DNA from: an uncultured Lachnospiraceae bacterium
GTDB taxonomy: Bacteria; Bacillota; Clostridia; Lachnospirales; Lachnospiraceae
DNA length: 64,000 bases
Assembly: GCA_947643615.1 (NCBI GenBank)
Contig: CANRWO010000003.1
Coordinates: 56,453 to 120,452, forward strand
Direction of reading: 5' to 3'
The notes under the pieces are model-generated. The model did no database searches, was not told where the DNA came from, and worked only from the letters and a program-made list of their open reading frames with translations. Made by a program: the position numbers and the translations under genes. The first letter of the stretch is position 1. Every line of letters starts with the position of its first letter. Positions 41,978 through 52,633 of the stretch are shown here, in pieces.

Positions 41978-43729
41978 CTAATCCCGAATTTTAATATGCA
42001 CCTCCCGCAGCTGCTGCTCGGTGACGTCATTAGGAGCGCCGCACATCAGGTCCTGGGCGGATCCGCTCATGGGAAATGCTATGACTTCCCGGATGTTCTC
42101 CTCCCTACGCAGCAGCATCAGCATACGGTCTATGCCCGGCGCCATACCCGCGTGAGGGGGCGCCCCAAACTGGAACGCCTGATAGAGCGCCCCGAATTTA
42201 CTCTTCAGGGTTTCTTCGTCATATCCGGCAAGCTCAAAGGCCTTTACCATGATGTTTATGTCATGGTTGCGGACTGCGCCGGAAGAGAGTTCTATGCCGT
42301 TGCATACTATGTCGTACTGGTATGCCAGTATCTCCAGCGGATCCTTGCCCTCCAACGCTTCAAGGCCGCCCTGGGGCATGGAGAAAGGGTTGTGGGTAAA
42401 GCCGATCTGCTTCGTATCAGGGTCAAGCTCATACATGGGGAAATCATTTACATAACAGAACCGGAATGCGTTTTCTTCCACCAGGCCAAGTTTTTCCCCC
42501 AGCTCGTTACGGATCTTTCCGGCATAAAAGTTCGCCCTTTCTTCTTTATCCGCAATAAAGAAAATGGTATCCCCGGCCTCCAGCCCCGCCAACTCTCTTA
42601 GCTTTGCCTTACCCTCTTCCGGGATAAATTTATCAATAGGCCCCTTATAAGTAAGGTCGCTGTCAACCTCCAGATAGCCAAGCCCTCCCATCCCCAGGGA
42701 AGTGGCGAAACCAAGCAGCTTTTCATGAAAACCTTTGCTCATCTCCGCATGTACCCTGATGGCCCGGACCGTCCTGCCGATAAAGGGTTTAAAACTGCAC
42801 TTCTGAAAGAAATCCGTCACATCTATGATGCGCAAGGGGTTGCGCAGATCCGGTTTGTCACAGCCGAACTCCAGCATTGCCTGCCTGTAGCTGATAACGG
42901 GGTAAGGCCCTTCCGTCACTGATGCGCCTGCCGGGGCAAATTCTTTAAACGCTGCAGAAAGCACTTCTTCCCCCACCCGGAACACATCCTCCTGGGTGGC
43001 AAACCCCATCTCAAAATCCAACTGGTAGAACTCTCCTGGAGAGCGGTCCGCCCTGGCATCCTCGTCCCGGAAACAAGGCGCCACCTGGAAATAGCGGTCA
43101 ATACCCGATGCCATCAAAAGCTGCTTATACTGCTGGGGCGCCTGGGGAAGGGCATAGAACTTTCCCTTGTATTTCCGGGAAGGCACAATATAGTCCCTGG
43201 CTCCCTCAGGGGATGAGGCGCAGAGGATAGGCGTCTGGATCTCCACAAACCCAAGCTCTGTCATCTTTTTCCTCAGAAAGGCGATGACCTGTGAGCGGAA
43301 TAATATGTTATCCCGTACCTTGGCATTCCTCATATCCAGATAACGGTACTTTAAACGGATATCCTCCCTGGTCTCCCTGGAAGTCATAATCTCAAAGGGC
43401 AGCTGTTGATACACTTTCCCCAACACCGTAATCTCCTGCGCCTCCAGTTCAATGGTACCGGTTGGAATCCTGGGGTTATAGGTTTCTTCGTCGCGTTTTT
43501 CCACCGGGCCCAGGATGCTGATGCAGGTCTCTTTTACAAGTCCCTTTAACAGCTCCGCCTTGCGGATGACTACCTGGAGCACACCGTACATATCCCTCAG
43601 GTCGATAAAGGACACGCCTCCATGGTCACGTATGCTCTCCACCCAGCCGGCAACACGGAGGGTTTCTCCGATATGGCGCTGGCTGATCTCTTTCGTCGTA
43701 ATGTCTCTGTACTGGTTCCTTACTGTCAT
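41978..43729 (-). CDS. aspS: Aspartate--tRNA ligase (bacterial type, GAD insert)
   Basis: [62 protein letters not shown]. Confidence 0.95.
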   Translation of the reverse strand: MTVRNQYRDITTKEISQRHIGETLRVAGWVESIRDHGGVSFIDLRDMYGVLQVVIRKAELLKGLVKETCISILGPVEKRDEETYNPRIPTGTIELEAQEITVLGKVYQQLPFEIMTSRETREDIRLKYRYLDMRNAKVRDNILFRSQVIAFLRKKMTELGFVEIQTPILCASSPEGARDYIVPSRKYKGKFYALPQAPQQYKQLLMASGIDRYFQVAPCFRDEDARADRSPGEFYQLDFEMGFATQEDVFRVGEEVLSAAFKEFAPAGASVTEGPYPVISYRQAMLEFGCDKPDLRNPLRIIDVTDFFQKCSFKPFIGRTVRAIRVHAEMSKGFHEKLLGFATSLGMGGLGYLEVDSDLTYKGPIDKFIPEEGKAKLRELAGLEAGDTIFFIADKEERANFYAGKIRNELGEKLGLVEENAFRFCYVNDFPMYELDPDTKQIGFTHNPFSMPQGGLEALEGKDPLEILAYQYDIVCNGIELSSGAVRNHDINIMVKAFELAGYDEETLKSKFGALYQAFQFGAPPHAGMAPGIDRMLMLLRREENIREVIAFPMSGSAQDLMCGAPNDVTEQQLREVHIKIRD

Positions 43730-43894
43730 AATCCACCTCTTTCCCGCTGCCGCCTGGGGAGAAATCCCCGGGGCAGGCAAGCGCCTTGGTGTCTCCGACT
43801 TTTCCTTACGAGTTCGCGTTGCTCGTCATAAGCTCTTGGGCCCTTCCGCTCATTCTCTCATGGCGGCTGTGCCCAAGTACTTCTGACTCTGCTC

Positions 43895-44235
43895 ATTCGC
43901 GCAAATAAGTCCCGAGACACAGTTTACTGCATCCCGGGACGAATAATTGTAATTATCCGCGGTACCACCCGCATTGAAACGCCGCGCCTTCCAACAAAGG
44001 CGTAACTCGGCAGTTCCCTCTCTCGCACTTAACGCATGCAACGTGCTGCCCTAATAAGCATCCGTACCGTATTGCAATCATCCATACGCAATCAGTACCT
44101 GCCTTTCAAACAACCTGCTCCGGAGTGTTCCCTTTATCAGCTTCCGCGGTTGGCGCTCTCAGTCGGTGACGCCGTCTTCCTGTCGTTTCCCCTGACAAGA
44201 GTCTCCTTCATAGCATTTTCAATATGGAAACCATG
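43895..44235 (-). ncRNA. T-box leader upstream of aspS-gatCAB, candidate Asn (AAC) specifier
   Basis: Minus strand GCGGGTGGTACCGCGG (43957-43972); terminator GTCCCGGGA...TCTCGGGAC (43909-43940); specifier at 44127-44129. Confidence 0.9.
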
Positions 44236-44321
44236 CTACCACACTTTTTTTGTCTTGGCAAGAGCATAAATAAAAATTTTCCCTTTTGGAATGACCGCAC
44301 CAATCGCATAGCCGGGCACCG

Positions 44322-45722
44322 CTACTTGATCCATCCCCAGGTAATGGCAAGGAACTCCCCGCAGTAATACATTCCCCGCAGCCAGATAAACGCCGTGATC
44401 CCCCACAGCATCCATGCCAGGTCTTTCCTCACGCATAACACCTTCTTTGCCAGGGACAGGATCACACAGATCAACAGCAACATAGTCCCGAAGGTAGCCC
44501 TGTCGGGGTAATGGGGGGAAAGCGCCATAGCGCCCCAGGAGAGCAGTGCGCACAGAAGCAGCAATCCATTTCTCCGCCCCAGCTCCTGTTTCAGGACTCC
44601 CATGCACAGCATTGCCATAAATCCCAATACCAAAAGAACAGGAAACAGATGTACCGCCACCGCACCGCTCTCCGCATAACCTCTCAGAAAGCACTGCCAC
44701 AGGAAGCCATACTCATTGCTCTCCACCCGTGCGCTGCGGACAAAGTTTCCCGGCGCCACAATGACCAGGATACTTCCCGCCAGGCACCCTATATTTCCCA
44801 GGATCATCCACAAAGACAGCCTGCGTCCCTCCCTGGCTGTCAGAACAATTACTGCAAGGCTCAACAGCCATACCGCAGGCCCCATATTCTCATTACTCCA
44901 GCCTGCCAGGACACTCAGCGGAAGAATCCACAGCACAATCCCCGGCAAAGGCTTCGGCAGGAGGAAAGTCTCCCCTCCCGATTGGTTTTCTTCAGGAGCC
45001 GCCATGTGCTCTGCCCCAGCTATCGTATTTCCCGCCGAATTCTCCGCTCTGCCCCCCGGGGCAGTCCTGCCACTTCCCGCCTCGGCCCCTGGGACGGACT
45101 CGCGTCTTCCTACACCGGCCCCCGGAACGGACCCGCGTCTTCCTACACCGGCCCCCGGAACGGACTCGCTTCTTCCTACACCGGCCGCCTTACCAACTGG
45201 AAAAATTGTCCTGGCCCCCGGAAACAGCTTTCCCTTATCCGGCAATTCCCTTAGATAGCACCATGCAAAGAGAAGGATAAAGACTGTAATATACAGATAA
45301 TTAGCGGCTCCAGCCTGCCAGAACATGCTCATCTTCCAGTTGGCATTCAGGCCCAGCATCAATGCCAACGCCGCCCAGAATGCAGGCAGCTTTTTATTTT
45401 GCGCCACCACACAGGCCACGGCGGCCAAAAGAAATGTCACAGTCACATTCAGGATATCCGCCCCACGCTCCCCCAAAAGCAGCGTGAGCTGCAGAATACC
45501 ATGGGTAATGCTTCTGCCGCCCCAATTGTTATAATGCCAGACCTGGCTCTTTACAATGTCGGCAAAAGAGGTGATAGGGGTCTCGTCCGAAAGCATGGTA
45601 GAATACCACAAATCGTCCATCATAAAAGGGACCGCTCTGTGGGTCTTATATAGGACCAATATGGTTACTACAGTCAAAACGCATGTTATTATTAAAATAC
45701 CCTTCCGTGGCCTCATTCTCAT
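44322..45722 (-). CDS. DUF6056-like polytopic membrane protein (glycosyltransferase-like)
   Basis: PFMMDDLWYSTML, NNWGGRSITHGILQL, NANWKMSMFWQAGAANYLY, WSNENMGPA. Confidence 0.75.
   Translation of the reverse strand: MRMRPRKGILIITCVLTVVTILVLYKTHRAVPFMMDDLWYSTMLSDETPITSFADIVKSQVWHYNNWGGRSITHGILQLTLLLGERGADILNVTVTFLLAAVACVVAQNKKLPAFWAALALMLGLNANWKMSMFWQAGAANYLYITVFILLFAWCYLRELPDKGKLFPGARTIFPVGKAAGVGRSESVPGAGVGRRGSVPGAGVGRRESVPGAEAGSGRTAPGGRAENSAGNTIAGAEHMAAPEENQSGGETFLLPKPLPGIVLWILPLSVLAGWSNENMGPAVWLLSLAVIVLTAREGRRLSLWMILGNIGCLAGSILVIVAPGNFVRSARVESNEYGFLWQCFLRGYAESGAVAVHLFPVLLVLGFMAMLCMGVLKQELGRRNGLLLLCALLSWGAMALSPHYPDRATFGTMLLLICVILSLAKKVLCVRKDLAWMLWGITAFIWLRGMYYCGEFLAITWGWIK
45080..45185 (-). 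repeat. In-frame 33-bp tandem repeat, about 3 copies
   Basis: cccggaacggactcgcgtcttcctacaccggcc repeated; protein GVGRRGSVPGA units. Confidence 0.85.
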
Positions 45723-45854
45723 TCCCGTTACCTCTTTTACCCTGAACTGCCCACCGTATGGCTTCCTTCACTCTTAAGGGTTCCCCCTGCCAAATAAGCC
45801 AAACCTTATTTTATTTCTTGGATGTTTGCAGGCAAAGCCGTTGTCTTTAATAAA

Positions 45855-47075
45855 TTACACCTGTATTGTTTTAATCCTGCCCACAGCTTCCACCGTATTC
45901 TCATAGCTTCCAAACGCCGTGAGCCTGAAGTAACCCTCGCCGCTGGGGCCGAAGCCGGAACCGGGCGTTCCCACCACGTTTCCTTTCTCCAACAAATAAT
46001 CAAAAAATTCCCAGCTGCTCATCTTTCCGGGGGTCTTCAGCCAAATATATGGCGCATTGACACCGCCGGACACCGTGAAGCCGGCTTCTTTCAACCCATC
46101 ATAAATATATCGTGCGTTATTCATATAATAAGCGACCTGTTCCCTGAGCTGTGCCCTGCCTGCCTCAGAGTAAACCGCCTCCCCTGCCCTTTGAACGATA
46201 TAAGGCGCGCCGTTGTATTTTGTGCCATGTCTTCTGGCCCAAAGGGAATGAAGCGCCACTCCCCCGCATTTCAGCTCCTTCGGAACCACGGTAAATCCAA
46301 GGCGCACGCCGGTAAATCCGGCATTTTTGGAAAAGGAACGCATTTCAATGGCACAGGTTTTGGCGCCCTCGCATTCGTAGATGCTGTGGGGGACGTCTTC
46401 CTCTGAAATATATGCTTCATATGCAGCATCATACAGGATTACCGCGCCGGTTTTGTTGGCATAGTCCACCCACTGCTGCAACTGTGGTTTTGTCACGGTA
46501 GCTCCCGTAGGGTTGTTGGGAAAACACAGGTAAATCAAATCCGGCGTTTCCCTGGGAAGCTCCGGCACAAAGCTGTTGTCTGCCGTGCAGGGCATATAGA
46601 TCACATTGCTCCAGGTCCCTGCCCCCGGATCATACACTCCTGTGCGCCCCGCCATGACATTAGAGTCCACATAAACCGGATACACCGGGTCACAGACGGC
46701 AATTTTATTGTCCAGGCTGAAAATCTCCTGGATATTACTGCAATCGCATTTTGCGCCGTCAGACACAAAAATCTCATCCGCAGAAATATCACATCCCCGC
46801 ACCCGGTAATCATTCTCCGCAATCGCACTTCGCAGAAACTCATAGCCAAGGTCGGGGGCATACCCACGAAAGCTTTCCGCCTTTCCCATCTCATCCACCG
46901 CATTGTGCAAAGCCTCCGTAATGGCAGGCGCCAGCGGCTGGGTCACGTCACCGATTCCCAGACGTATGATCTTTTTATCCGGATGTTCTGCGCTGTAGGC
47001 GCTGACTTTTTTCCCGATAGTGGAAAACAGATAGCTGCCGGGAAGCTTCAAATAGTTTTCGTTTACCTTGGCCAT
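45855..47075 (-). CDS. dapL: LL-diaminopimelate aminotransferase
   Basis: [65 protein letters not shown]. Confidence 0.95.
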   Translation of the reverse strand: MAKVNENYLKLPGSYLFSTIGKKVSAYSAEHPDKKIIRLGIGDVTQPLAPAITEALHNAVDEMGKAESFRGYAPDLGYEFLRSAIAENDYRVRGCDISADEIFVSDGAKCDCSNIQEIFSLDNKIAVCDPVYPVYVDSNVMAGRTGVYDPGAGTWSNVIYMPCTADNSFVPELPRETPDLIYLCFPNNPTGATVTKPQLQQWVDYANKTGAVILYDAAYEAYISEEDVPHSIYECEGAKTCAIEMRSFSKNAGFTGVRLGFTVVPKELKCGGVALHSLWARRHGTKYNGAPYIVQRAGEAVYSEAGRAQLREQVAYYMNNARYIYDGLKEAGFTVSGGVNAPYIWLKTPGKMSSWEFFDYLLEKGNVVGTPGSGFGPSGEGYFRLTAFGSYENTVEAVGRIKTIQV

Positions 47076-47087
47076 AATTCTTCCTCC

Positions 47088-47963
47088 TCACCATTCCCCT
47101 TCAAACACGGTCTCTGCAGGACCGGTCATATATACAAGGTTCTGTTCTCTGTCCCATTCAATCTGCAATTCCCCGCCTAACAGCTTCACCGTCAGGCTTG
47201 TATCCGTCAGGCCATTCAGCGCACAGGCCACCGCCGTGGCGCAACAGCCTGTCCCACAGGCCAGGGTCTCACCGGTTCCCCGCTCCCAGACACGCATAAA
47301 TACATGCTGCCTGTCCAAGACTTCCACAAACTCGGTATTCACCCGTTTCGGGAAAACGCCATGCTGCTCAAAAGCAGGGCCTATATGCCCTATATCCAGC
47401 TCCTGGACATGATCCATAAAAACAACGGCATGGGGGTTTCCCATGGATACACAGGTCATATGGTATTGCGCTCCGTTCACTTCAATAGGGGCATTTATTA
47501 CAGCGCACGTTGCACTGCTTCCCGTAGCCTCTCCGGGCAGATTCACGGGAATCAATTTGGGATCCAATATGGGACTGCCCATATTTACCCTCACCCTTTT
47601 CACCGTCCCTCTGTCCCATGGGTGCTGTCTCTCTATGGCCATACTGAGGTATTTGATCTGCCCCGCGCTGACCACGCTGATATGCTCCGAATCTGTCAGT
47701 CCCTTGTCATAGACATATTTTGCCACACAGCGGATGCCATTGCCGCACATTTCCGACCTGGTGCCGTCCGCATTGTACATTTCCATCTCAAAATCCGCTT
47801 CTTCCGCAGGATTGATAAAGATCACACCGTCGCTCCCCACACCGAAATGCCGGTCACTGAGCCTCCTTACCAATTCCGCCTTGTCCTCTGCAGGTATCCT
47901 CTCCTGAGAACCGTCAATATAGACATAATCATTCCCACACCCCTGCATTTTCGTAAATTTCAT
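47088..47963 (-). CDS. dapF: Diaminopimelate epimerase
   Basis: MQGCGNDYVYID, NADGTRSEMCGNGIRCVAKYVYD, ERGTGETLACGTGCCATAVA. Confidence 0.96.
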   Translation of the reverse strand: MKFTKMQGCGNDYVYIDGSQERIPAEDKAELVRRLSDRHFGVGSDGVIFINPAEEADFEMEMYNADGTRSEMCGNGIRCVAKYVYDKGLTDSEHISVVSAGQIKYLSMAIERQHPWDRGTVKRVRVNMGSPILDPKLIPVNLPGEATGSSATCAVINAPIEVNGAQYHMTCVSMGNPHAVVFMDHVQELDIGHIGPAFEQHGVFPKRVNTEFVEVLDRQHVFMRVWERGTGETLACGTGCCATAVACALNGLTDTSLTVKLLGGELQIEWDREQNLVYMTGPAETVFEGEW

Positions 47964-48461
47964 GAATCAATGATCCTCCTTCCTAAATCCGCCCCACTGA
48001 GCCTCATTGCAGCTATCTTCCATGCCTCCATCATAGACAGCGCCATAGGGGTGGTTTCCGCTATACTCGTACCGCTGTCCATACTGCATTTACAGATATC
48101 TGTGGGTTTCCTCTCGCCATATGGTTCCGCGCCATCAAAAGCTCCTTCACCGCCTTGATGCCGTCCTCCTCATTGCCCACCCCGGGATCCTTTTGGGTAT
48201 ACATATTCATAATGCAGACCAGCCTCCCATACAATAATATTGACCCATCAATCCTTACTGCAAGGGAAGATCACTGAAAACTGCAAAAGTTCTTTTCATA
48301 TTAATAAGGGCAGTTCTCACCTATGTAGAACGCCCTTGTCCCATAGCCATAATAACAACCACAGCGGCGCCTTGTCAATCATAAATCGCGTATATTTTCC
48401 GAAATCCCCTCATATATTTTATAAAGAGAATAATACGGATACATATTTAAGGGGAATAAGG

Positions 48462-48962
48462 ATGAGCGCTAAGACAAAAATTGTTGTACTTCACATGAAA
48501 GAATTAATTTATACTGGTATCTTCGCCCTTCTGGGAATCTTGTTCATCATCCTGCTAGTGATGATGTTCCTGCCCGGCAAAGAAGAAGAAAGCAATCTGC
48601 CTGATGAAGAAGTCACCGCTACCGTGGGGCCCGTTTACATACCCGGTATTTATACCACTGAACTGATTCTTGGGACCCAGACCATCGATGTGGAAGTTAT
48701 CGTGGATAAAAACACCATCACTTCCATCCGCATGGTAAACCTGAATGAAGCCGTGACCACTATGTACCCGCTGCTGGAGCCTACCTTTGATACTATCTGC
48801 CAACAGGTATATGAAAATCAGGCCCTGGATCAGGTCACTTATACTTCCGAAAGCAAGTATACCTCCCTGGTGCTGCTGGAAGCCATACAAAACTCCCTGA
48901 ACAAAGCCACCATAAAAGAAACACCCGCACCTTCCGCATCGCCTTCAGCTGCCTTGCAGTAA
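48462..48962 (+). CDS. Membrane-anchored protein, FMN-binding-like fold possible
   Basis: Single N-terminal TM; PGIYTTELILGTQTIDVEVIVDKNTITSIRMVNLNEAVTTMYPLLEPTFDTI. Confidence 0.55.
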   Translation: MSAKTKIVVLHMKELIYTGIFALLGILFIILLVMMFLPGKEEESNLPDEEVTATVGPVYIPGIYTTELILGTQTIDVEVIVDKNTITSIRMVNLNEAVTTMYPLLEPTFDTICQQVYENQALDQVTYTSESKYTSLVLLEAIQNSLNKATIKETPAPSASPSAALQ

Positions 48963-49017
48963 TGGCAGGCAGGAGGGACTGCCGGATCGCACAATATAAT
49001 ATGGCGTGTTTGTCAAA

Positions 49018-49043
49018 ACACCCCCGGAAATGACCGGGGGTGT
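49018..49043. terminator. Convergent terminator hairpin
   Basis: acacccccgg-aaatga-ccgggggtgt. Confidence 0.7.
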
Positions 49044-49053
49044 CTTTCTGCCG

Positions 49054-50967
49054 TTATTGCAATTTTTCCACTTCCGCCAGCCATAGCGAAGCGCTGGCAT
49101 CTGAGGGCATGCGCAGATCCCCTCTTGGGGATACCGCCACGCTTCCCACCTTGGGCCCGTCCGGCAGGCAGGAGCGCTTAAACTGCTGCGCAAAAAAACG
49201 CTTATAAAAATTCTTCAGCCATTTCAGAATGACGGCTTTGTCATACTGCCCTGCAAAAGCCATCTGGGCCACGCGGTAAATCTTTGCAGGAGGAAAACCT
49301 CCCCGGAGCATATAGTATAAAAAGAAATCGTGAAGCTCATAAGGGCCTACAAGCTCTTCCGTCTTTTGGGCAATCTCACCGTCCACCGGCGGCAGGAGCT
49401 CCGGACTGACAGGCGTGTCCAGCACATCCCCCAATACCCGGGACAGCTGGCTGATGCCGCAGGTATCTGCATAATATTTTACAAGGTGGCGCACCAGCGT
49501 CTTGGGTACTCCCGCATTTACGCCATACATGGACATGTGGTCCCCGTTGTAAGTCGCCCATCCCAGCGCAAGCTCGGACATATCCCCTGTGCCGATGACC
49601 AGGCCGCTTTCCCTGTTTGCGATATCCATCAGCACCTGGGTACGCTCCCTGGCCTGGGCGTTCTCATAGGTCACATCATGGTTCCCCGGGTCCTGGCCGA
49701 TATCCCTGAAATGAATATCCACGGCCTCTTTGATGTCCACCTCTTCCAGCGTAACGCCCAGAGTCCTTGCCAGTTCACAGGCATTATGATAGGTTCTGTC
49801 GGTAGTTCCGAAACAGGGCATAGTCACCGCAATGATTCCTTTCCTGTCCAATTGCAGCATATCAAAAGTCCTTACCGTGACAAGCAGGGCCAATGTGGAA
49901 TCCAATCCGCCGGAAAGTCCCACCACCGCCGTCTTAAGGCCGGTATGCACATACCGCTTCTTCAGGCCATAGGATTGGATGGACAGAATCTCCTCACACC
50001 TGCTGTTCCGCATTGCCTCATCGGAGGGCACAAAGGGCATACTGTTAAAAGTACGCACCAGCGGCGTCTCCTCCACCCTCAGAGTAAAGGGAACCATAGC
50101 ATATGTTGCCTGGGGTTCCTTTCCGAAGGTTCCCATCCGCCGCCTCTCCGACAAAATCCTCTGTATGTCAATATCTTCATAAAGCGTTTCGCATTGGAAT
50201 GTTTTCACCTGCGCCAGGATCGTCCCGTTTTCCGCAATCAGGTTATGCCCGCCGAACACAAGATCCTGAGTGGACTCCCCCTCCCCCGCTGAGGTGTAGA
50301 TGTAACCGCAGATCAGCCTGGCGCTGCCGGACTTCACCAGCAGCTCCCGATACTCATCCTTTCCGATGGTCTCGTTGGAAGCCGACAGGTTGGCAATCAG
50401 AGTGGCCCCCTTCAGCGCATGGTCTGTGCCGGGAGGGTTCGCTACCCACAGATCTTCACAAATCTCACATCCCACCGTCAACCCCTGCACATTTTCACAA
50501 GCAAACAAAATATTGGTTCCGAAGGGGATGTTCTTCCCGTTATAAGTAAATTCTGCCGGCTCCCTGTTTCCCTCAGCAAAATGGCGCCCTTCATAAAATT
50601 CCGCATAGGAAGGCACATTTGCCTTGGGCACCATACCCAACACTTCCCCGTCCCAAAGCACTGCCGCTACATTATAAAGCCTGCCGGCCCTCTCCATGGG
50701 CAGGCCCACCATGACCAGGGCATCCTTACCTTCTGTAGCCTTTGCCACTGCCAAAAGCTGCTCGGAAGCCTCGTCCAGCAAAGCGGACTGCATAAACAGA
50801 TCACCGCAGGTATATCCCGTGAGGCACAGCTCGGGAAACACAATAACCTTTGCCCCCATGCCGTACGCCTCTTCCAGCCTTTCGCAGATCACTCCCGCAT
50901 TGTAAGAAGGGTCTGCCACCCTGATCCTGGGCGTTACCGCCGCCACTTTGATAAAACCATGTTTCAT
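49054..50967 (-). CDS. nadE: NAD(+) synthase, glutamine-hydrolysing
   Basis: N-terminal nitrilase domain (VFPELCLTGYTCGDL, CEICEDLW) + VVGLSGGLDSTLALLV, GTGDMSELALGWATYNGDHM. Confidence 0.96.
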   Translation of the reverse strand: MKHGFIKVAAVTPRIRVADPSYNAGVICERLEEAYGMGAKVIVFPELCLTGYTCGDLFMQSALLDEASEQLLAVAKATEGKDALVMVGLPMERAGRLYNVAAVLWDGEVLGMVPKANVPSYAEFYEGRHFAEGNREPAEFTYNGKNIPFGTNILFACENVQGLTVGCEICEDLWVANPPGTDHALKGATLIANLSASNETIGKDEYRELLVKSGSARLICGYIYTSAGEGESTQDLVFGGHNLIAENGTILAQVKTFQCETLYEDIDIQRILSERRRMGTFGKEPQATYAMVPFTLRVEETPLVRTFNSMPFVPSDEAMRNSRCEEILSIQSYGLKKRYVHTGLKTAVVGLSGGLDSTLALLVTVRTFDMLQLDRKGIIAVTMPCFGTTDRTYHNACELARTLGVTLEEVDIKEAVDIHFRDIGQDPGNHDVTYENAQARERTQVLMDIANRESGLVIGTGDMSELALGWATYNGDHMSMYGVNAGVPKTLVRHLVKYYADTCGISQLSRVLGDVLDTPVSPELLPPVDGEIAQKTEELVGPYELHDFFLYYMLRGGFPPAKIYRVAQMAFAGQYDKAVILKWLKNFYKRFFAQQFKRSCLPDGPKVGSVAVSPRGDLRMPSDASASLWLAEVEKLQ

Positions 50968-50997
50968 ATAATCCCATGCCTTTCCGCAACCGGTCCG

Positions 50998-51876
50998 CTA
51001 TTTGCTTCTGCGGTATAATTGTTTCAAATCATCCATATAAAATTTGTAATCTTTATCACAAAAATGACAATTAACGGTAATCCCCTGGCCTTCGTCTATC
51101 ATCTCCTGCAATTCTTTCCTGCCAAGGCTGACCAACGCCTTTTCCACACGTTCCTTACTGCAGTCACAGATAAAAGCCGTGGGCATGGTATCGGTCACCT
51201 CCACGGAGAAACCGTCCAAAACCATCTCCAGCATCTGCTCCGGGGTATTCCCTTCATCCAGCATGACCGTTACGGGACGGATCTTTTTCAGGTTCTCCTC
51301 CAGACGCTCAATCACCGCATCCTCCACAAAAGGCATCAGCTGTATGATAAAACCGCCTGCCTGACGCACGGTATTGTCACGCTCCATAAGCACGCCCAGT
51401 CCCACGGACGAGGGCACCTGCTCGGAAGTGGCAAAATAATAGGTCAGGTCTTCCGCAATCTCACCGGTCTGAAGTAAAGTCTGCCCTGCATAAGGCTCCT
51501 TTAACCCCAAATCTTTGACCACGCTCAAAATTCCGCTTCCTACCGCCCGTCCCACATCCAGCTTGCCGGCGGCGCTGGCAGGCAAGATCACATCCGGGAT
51601 ATTTGCATATCCCTTGACCTTCCCCCGGGAATCGGCCGTCACGGTAAGTCCCTGCACAGGGCCGTCCCCCCTGACCTGTAACGTCAGGATATCCTTTTCT
51701 CCTTTTAACATACTGCCCATCATGGCTCCGGCACATAAAAGCCTGCCCAATGCCGCCGTTACCACAGGACTTGTATTATGCGCCGCCCTGGCTGTCTCCA
51801 CGGTTTCCCTGGCAGTGCAGGCAAAGGCCCTGATTTGGGCATTTGCAGCAGTAGCTCTCACAATGTAATCTGTCAT
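50998..51876 (-). CDS. hslO: Hsp33 redox chaperone
   Basis: DYIVRATAANAQIRAFA, CDCSKERV...CHFCDKDY zinc motif. Confidence 0.94.
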   Translation of the reverse strand: MTDYIVRATAANAQIRAFACTARETVETARAAHNTSPVVTAALGRLLCAGAMMGSMLKGEKDILTLQVRGDGPVQGLTVTADSRGKVKGYANIPDVILPASAAGKLDVGRAVGSGILSVVKDLGLKEPYAGQTLLQTGEIAEDLTYYFATSEQVPSSVGLGVLMERDNTVRQAGGFIIQLMPFVEDAVIERLEENLKKIRPVTVMLDEGNTPEQMLEMVLDGFSVEVTDTMPTAFICDCSKERVEKALVSLGRKELQEMIDEGQGITVNCHFCDKDYKFYMDDLKQLYRRSK

Positions 51877-52053
51877 ATCCGTTCCTGTTTTGGTTCCTTT
51901 CCACAGTTCATCCGTATTCACTCCGGCACTCTATCCGGTCAGAAATTGAAGCCTGAAACTGCCTGTTCCGTACCGCTGCGTCGTTAAAATATCTAACCGG
52001 ATGGCGCAGCATATGTTCTTTTATTATACTTCTCCCTTTTCCGAAAAGTATTC

Positions 52054-52479
52054 TCAATGAATAGCACACAGGTTAGAATGAATATATTCTCTTACCAAAT
52101 CCCAAAAAGCTTCATAATCATTATGCAGCGCCGTCCGGCTTTGCAGTCCCGCTATTTTTTCTTCATAATCGTCGCTTTCAATATCTAATTGTCTTGCCTC
52201 ATGAAGAATACGTGCTTCATCCAAAGCCCCGCAGTTTATTAAAGCACTCTGTATTTCCCCGCACATTTCAGACATGCCGCCTTCTAAAATCCCTTCTAAC
52301 CCATCCATCTGCAATTCCGTATCATAATCTATTACATAAATTACATCCCGAATAAACGGGGGATATTTATGTAAAATTTTCCTGACTTCCGGCTCATTGT
52401 ATATTCCGGCCATAGCCTGTAAAAAATCATCGTCACTCCGATTCTCTCTATCAGCCAGTGCCTTATCAATAAAATTCAT
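52054..52479 (-). CDS. DUF4375/DMP19-like small protein
   Basis: ALADRENRSDDDFLQAMAGIYNEPEV...DYDTELQMDGLEGILEG. Confidence 0.55.
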   Translation of the reverse strand: MNFIDKALADRENRSDDDFLQAMAGIYNEPEVRKILHKYPPFIRDVIYVIDYDTELQMDGLEGILEGGMSEMCGEIQSALINCGALDEARILHEARQLDIESDDYEEKIAGLQSRTALHNDYEAFWDLVREYIHSNLCAIH

Positions 52480-52633
52480 CCTGTCTCTCCTATAAGACCT
52501 ACCCGTTACAGTTCACCTGTAATGTCATTCGTTTACCCCTTTTATATTTGAAAACTATTATATAAATCTATGAATAATGCGGCATTTCTCGATATAAATG
52601 ATTGAGCGGGCTTCCTTCATTAACGATTTTGGT

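Noticed and set aside
48000-48240. Small minus-strand ORF (MYTQKDPGVGNEEDGIKAVKELLMARNHMARG...)
   Set aside because: About 45 codons, no recognisable family; could be a remnant but not supportable alone.
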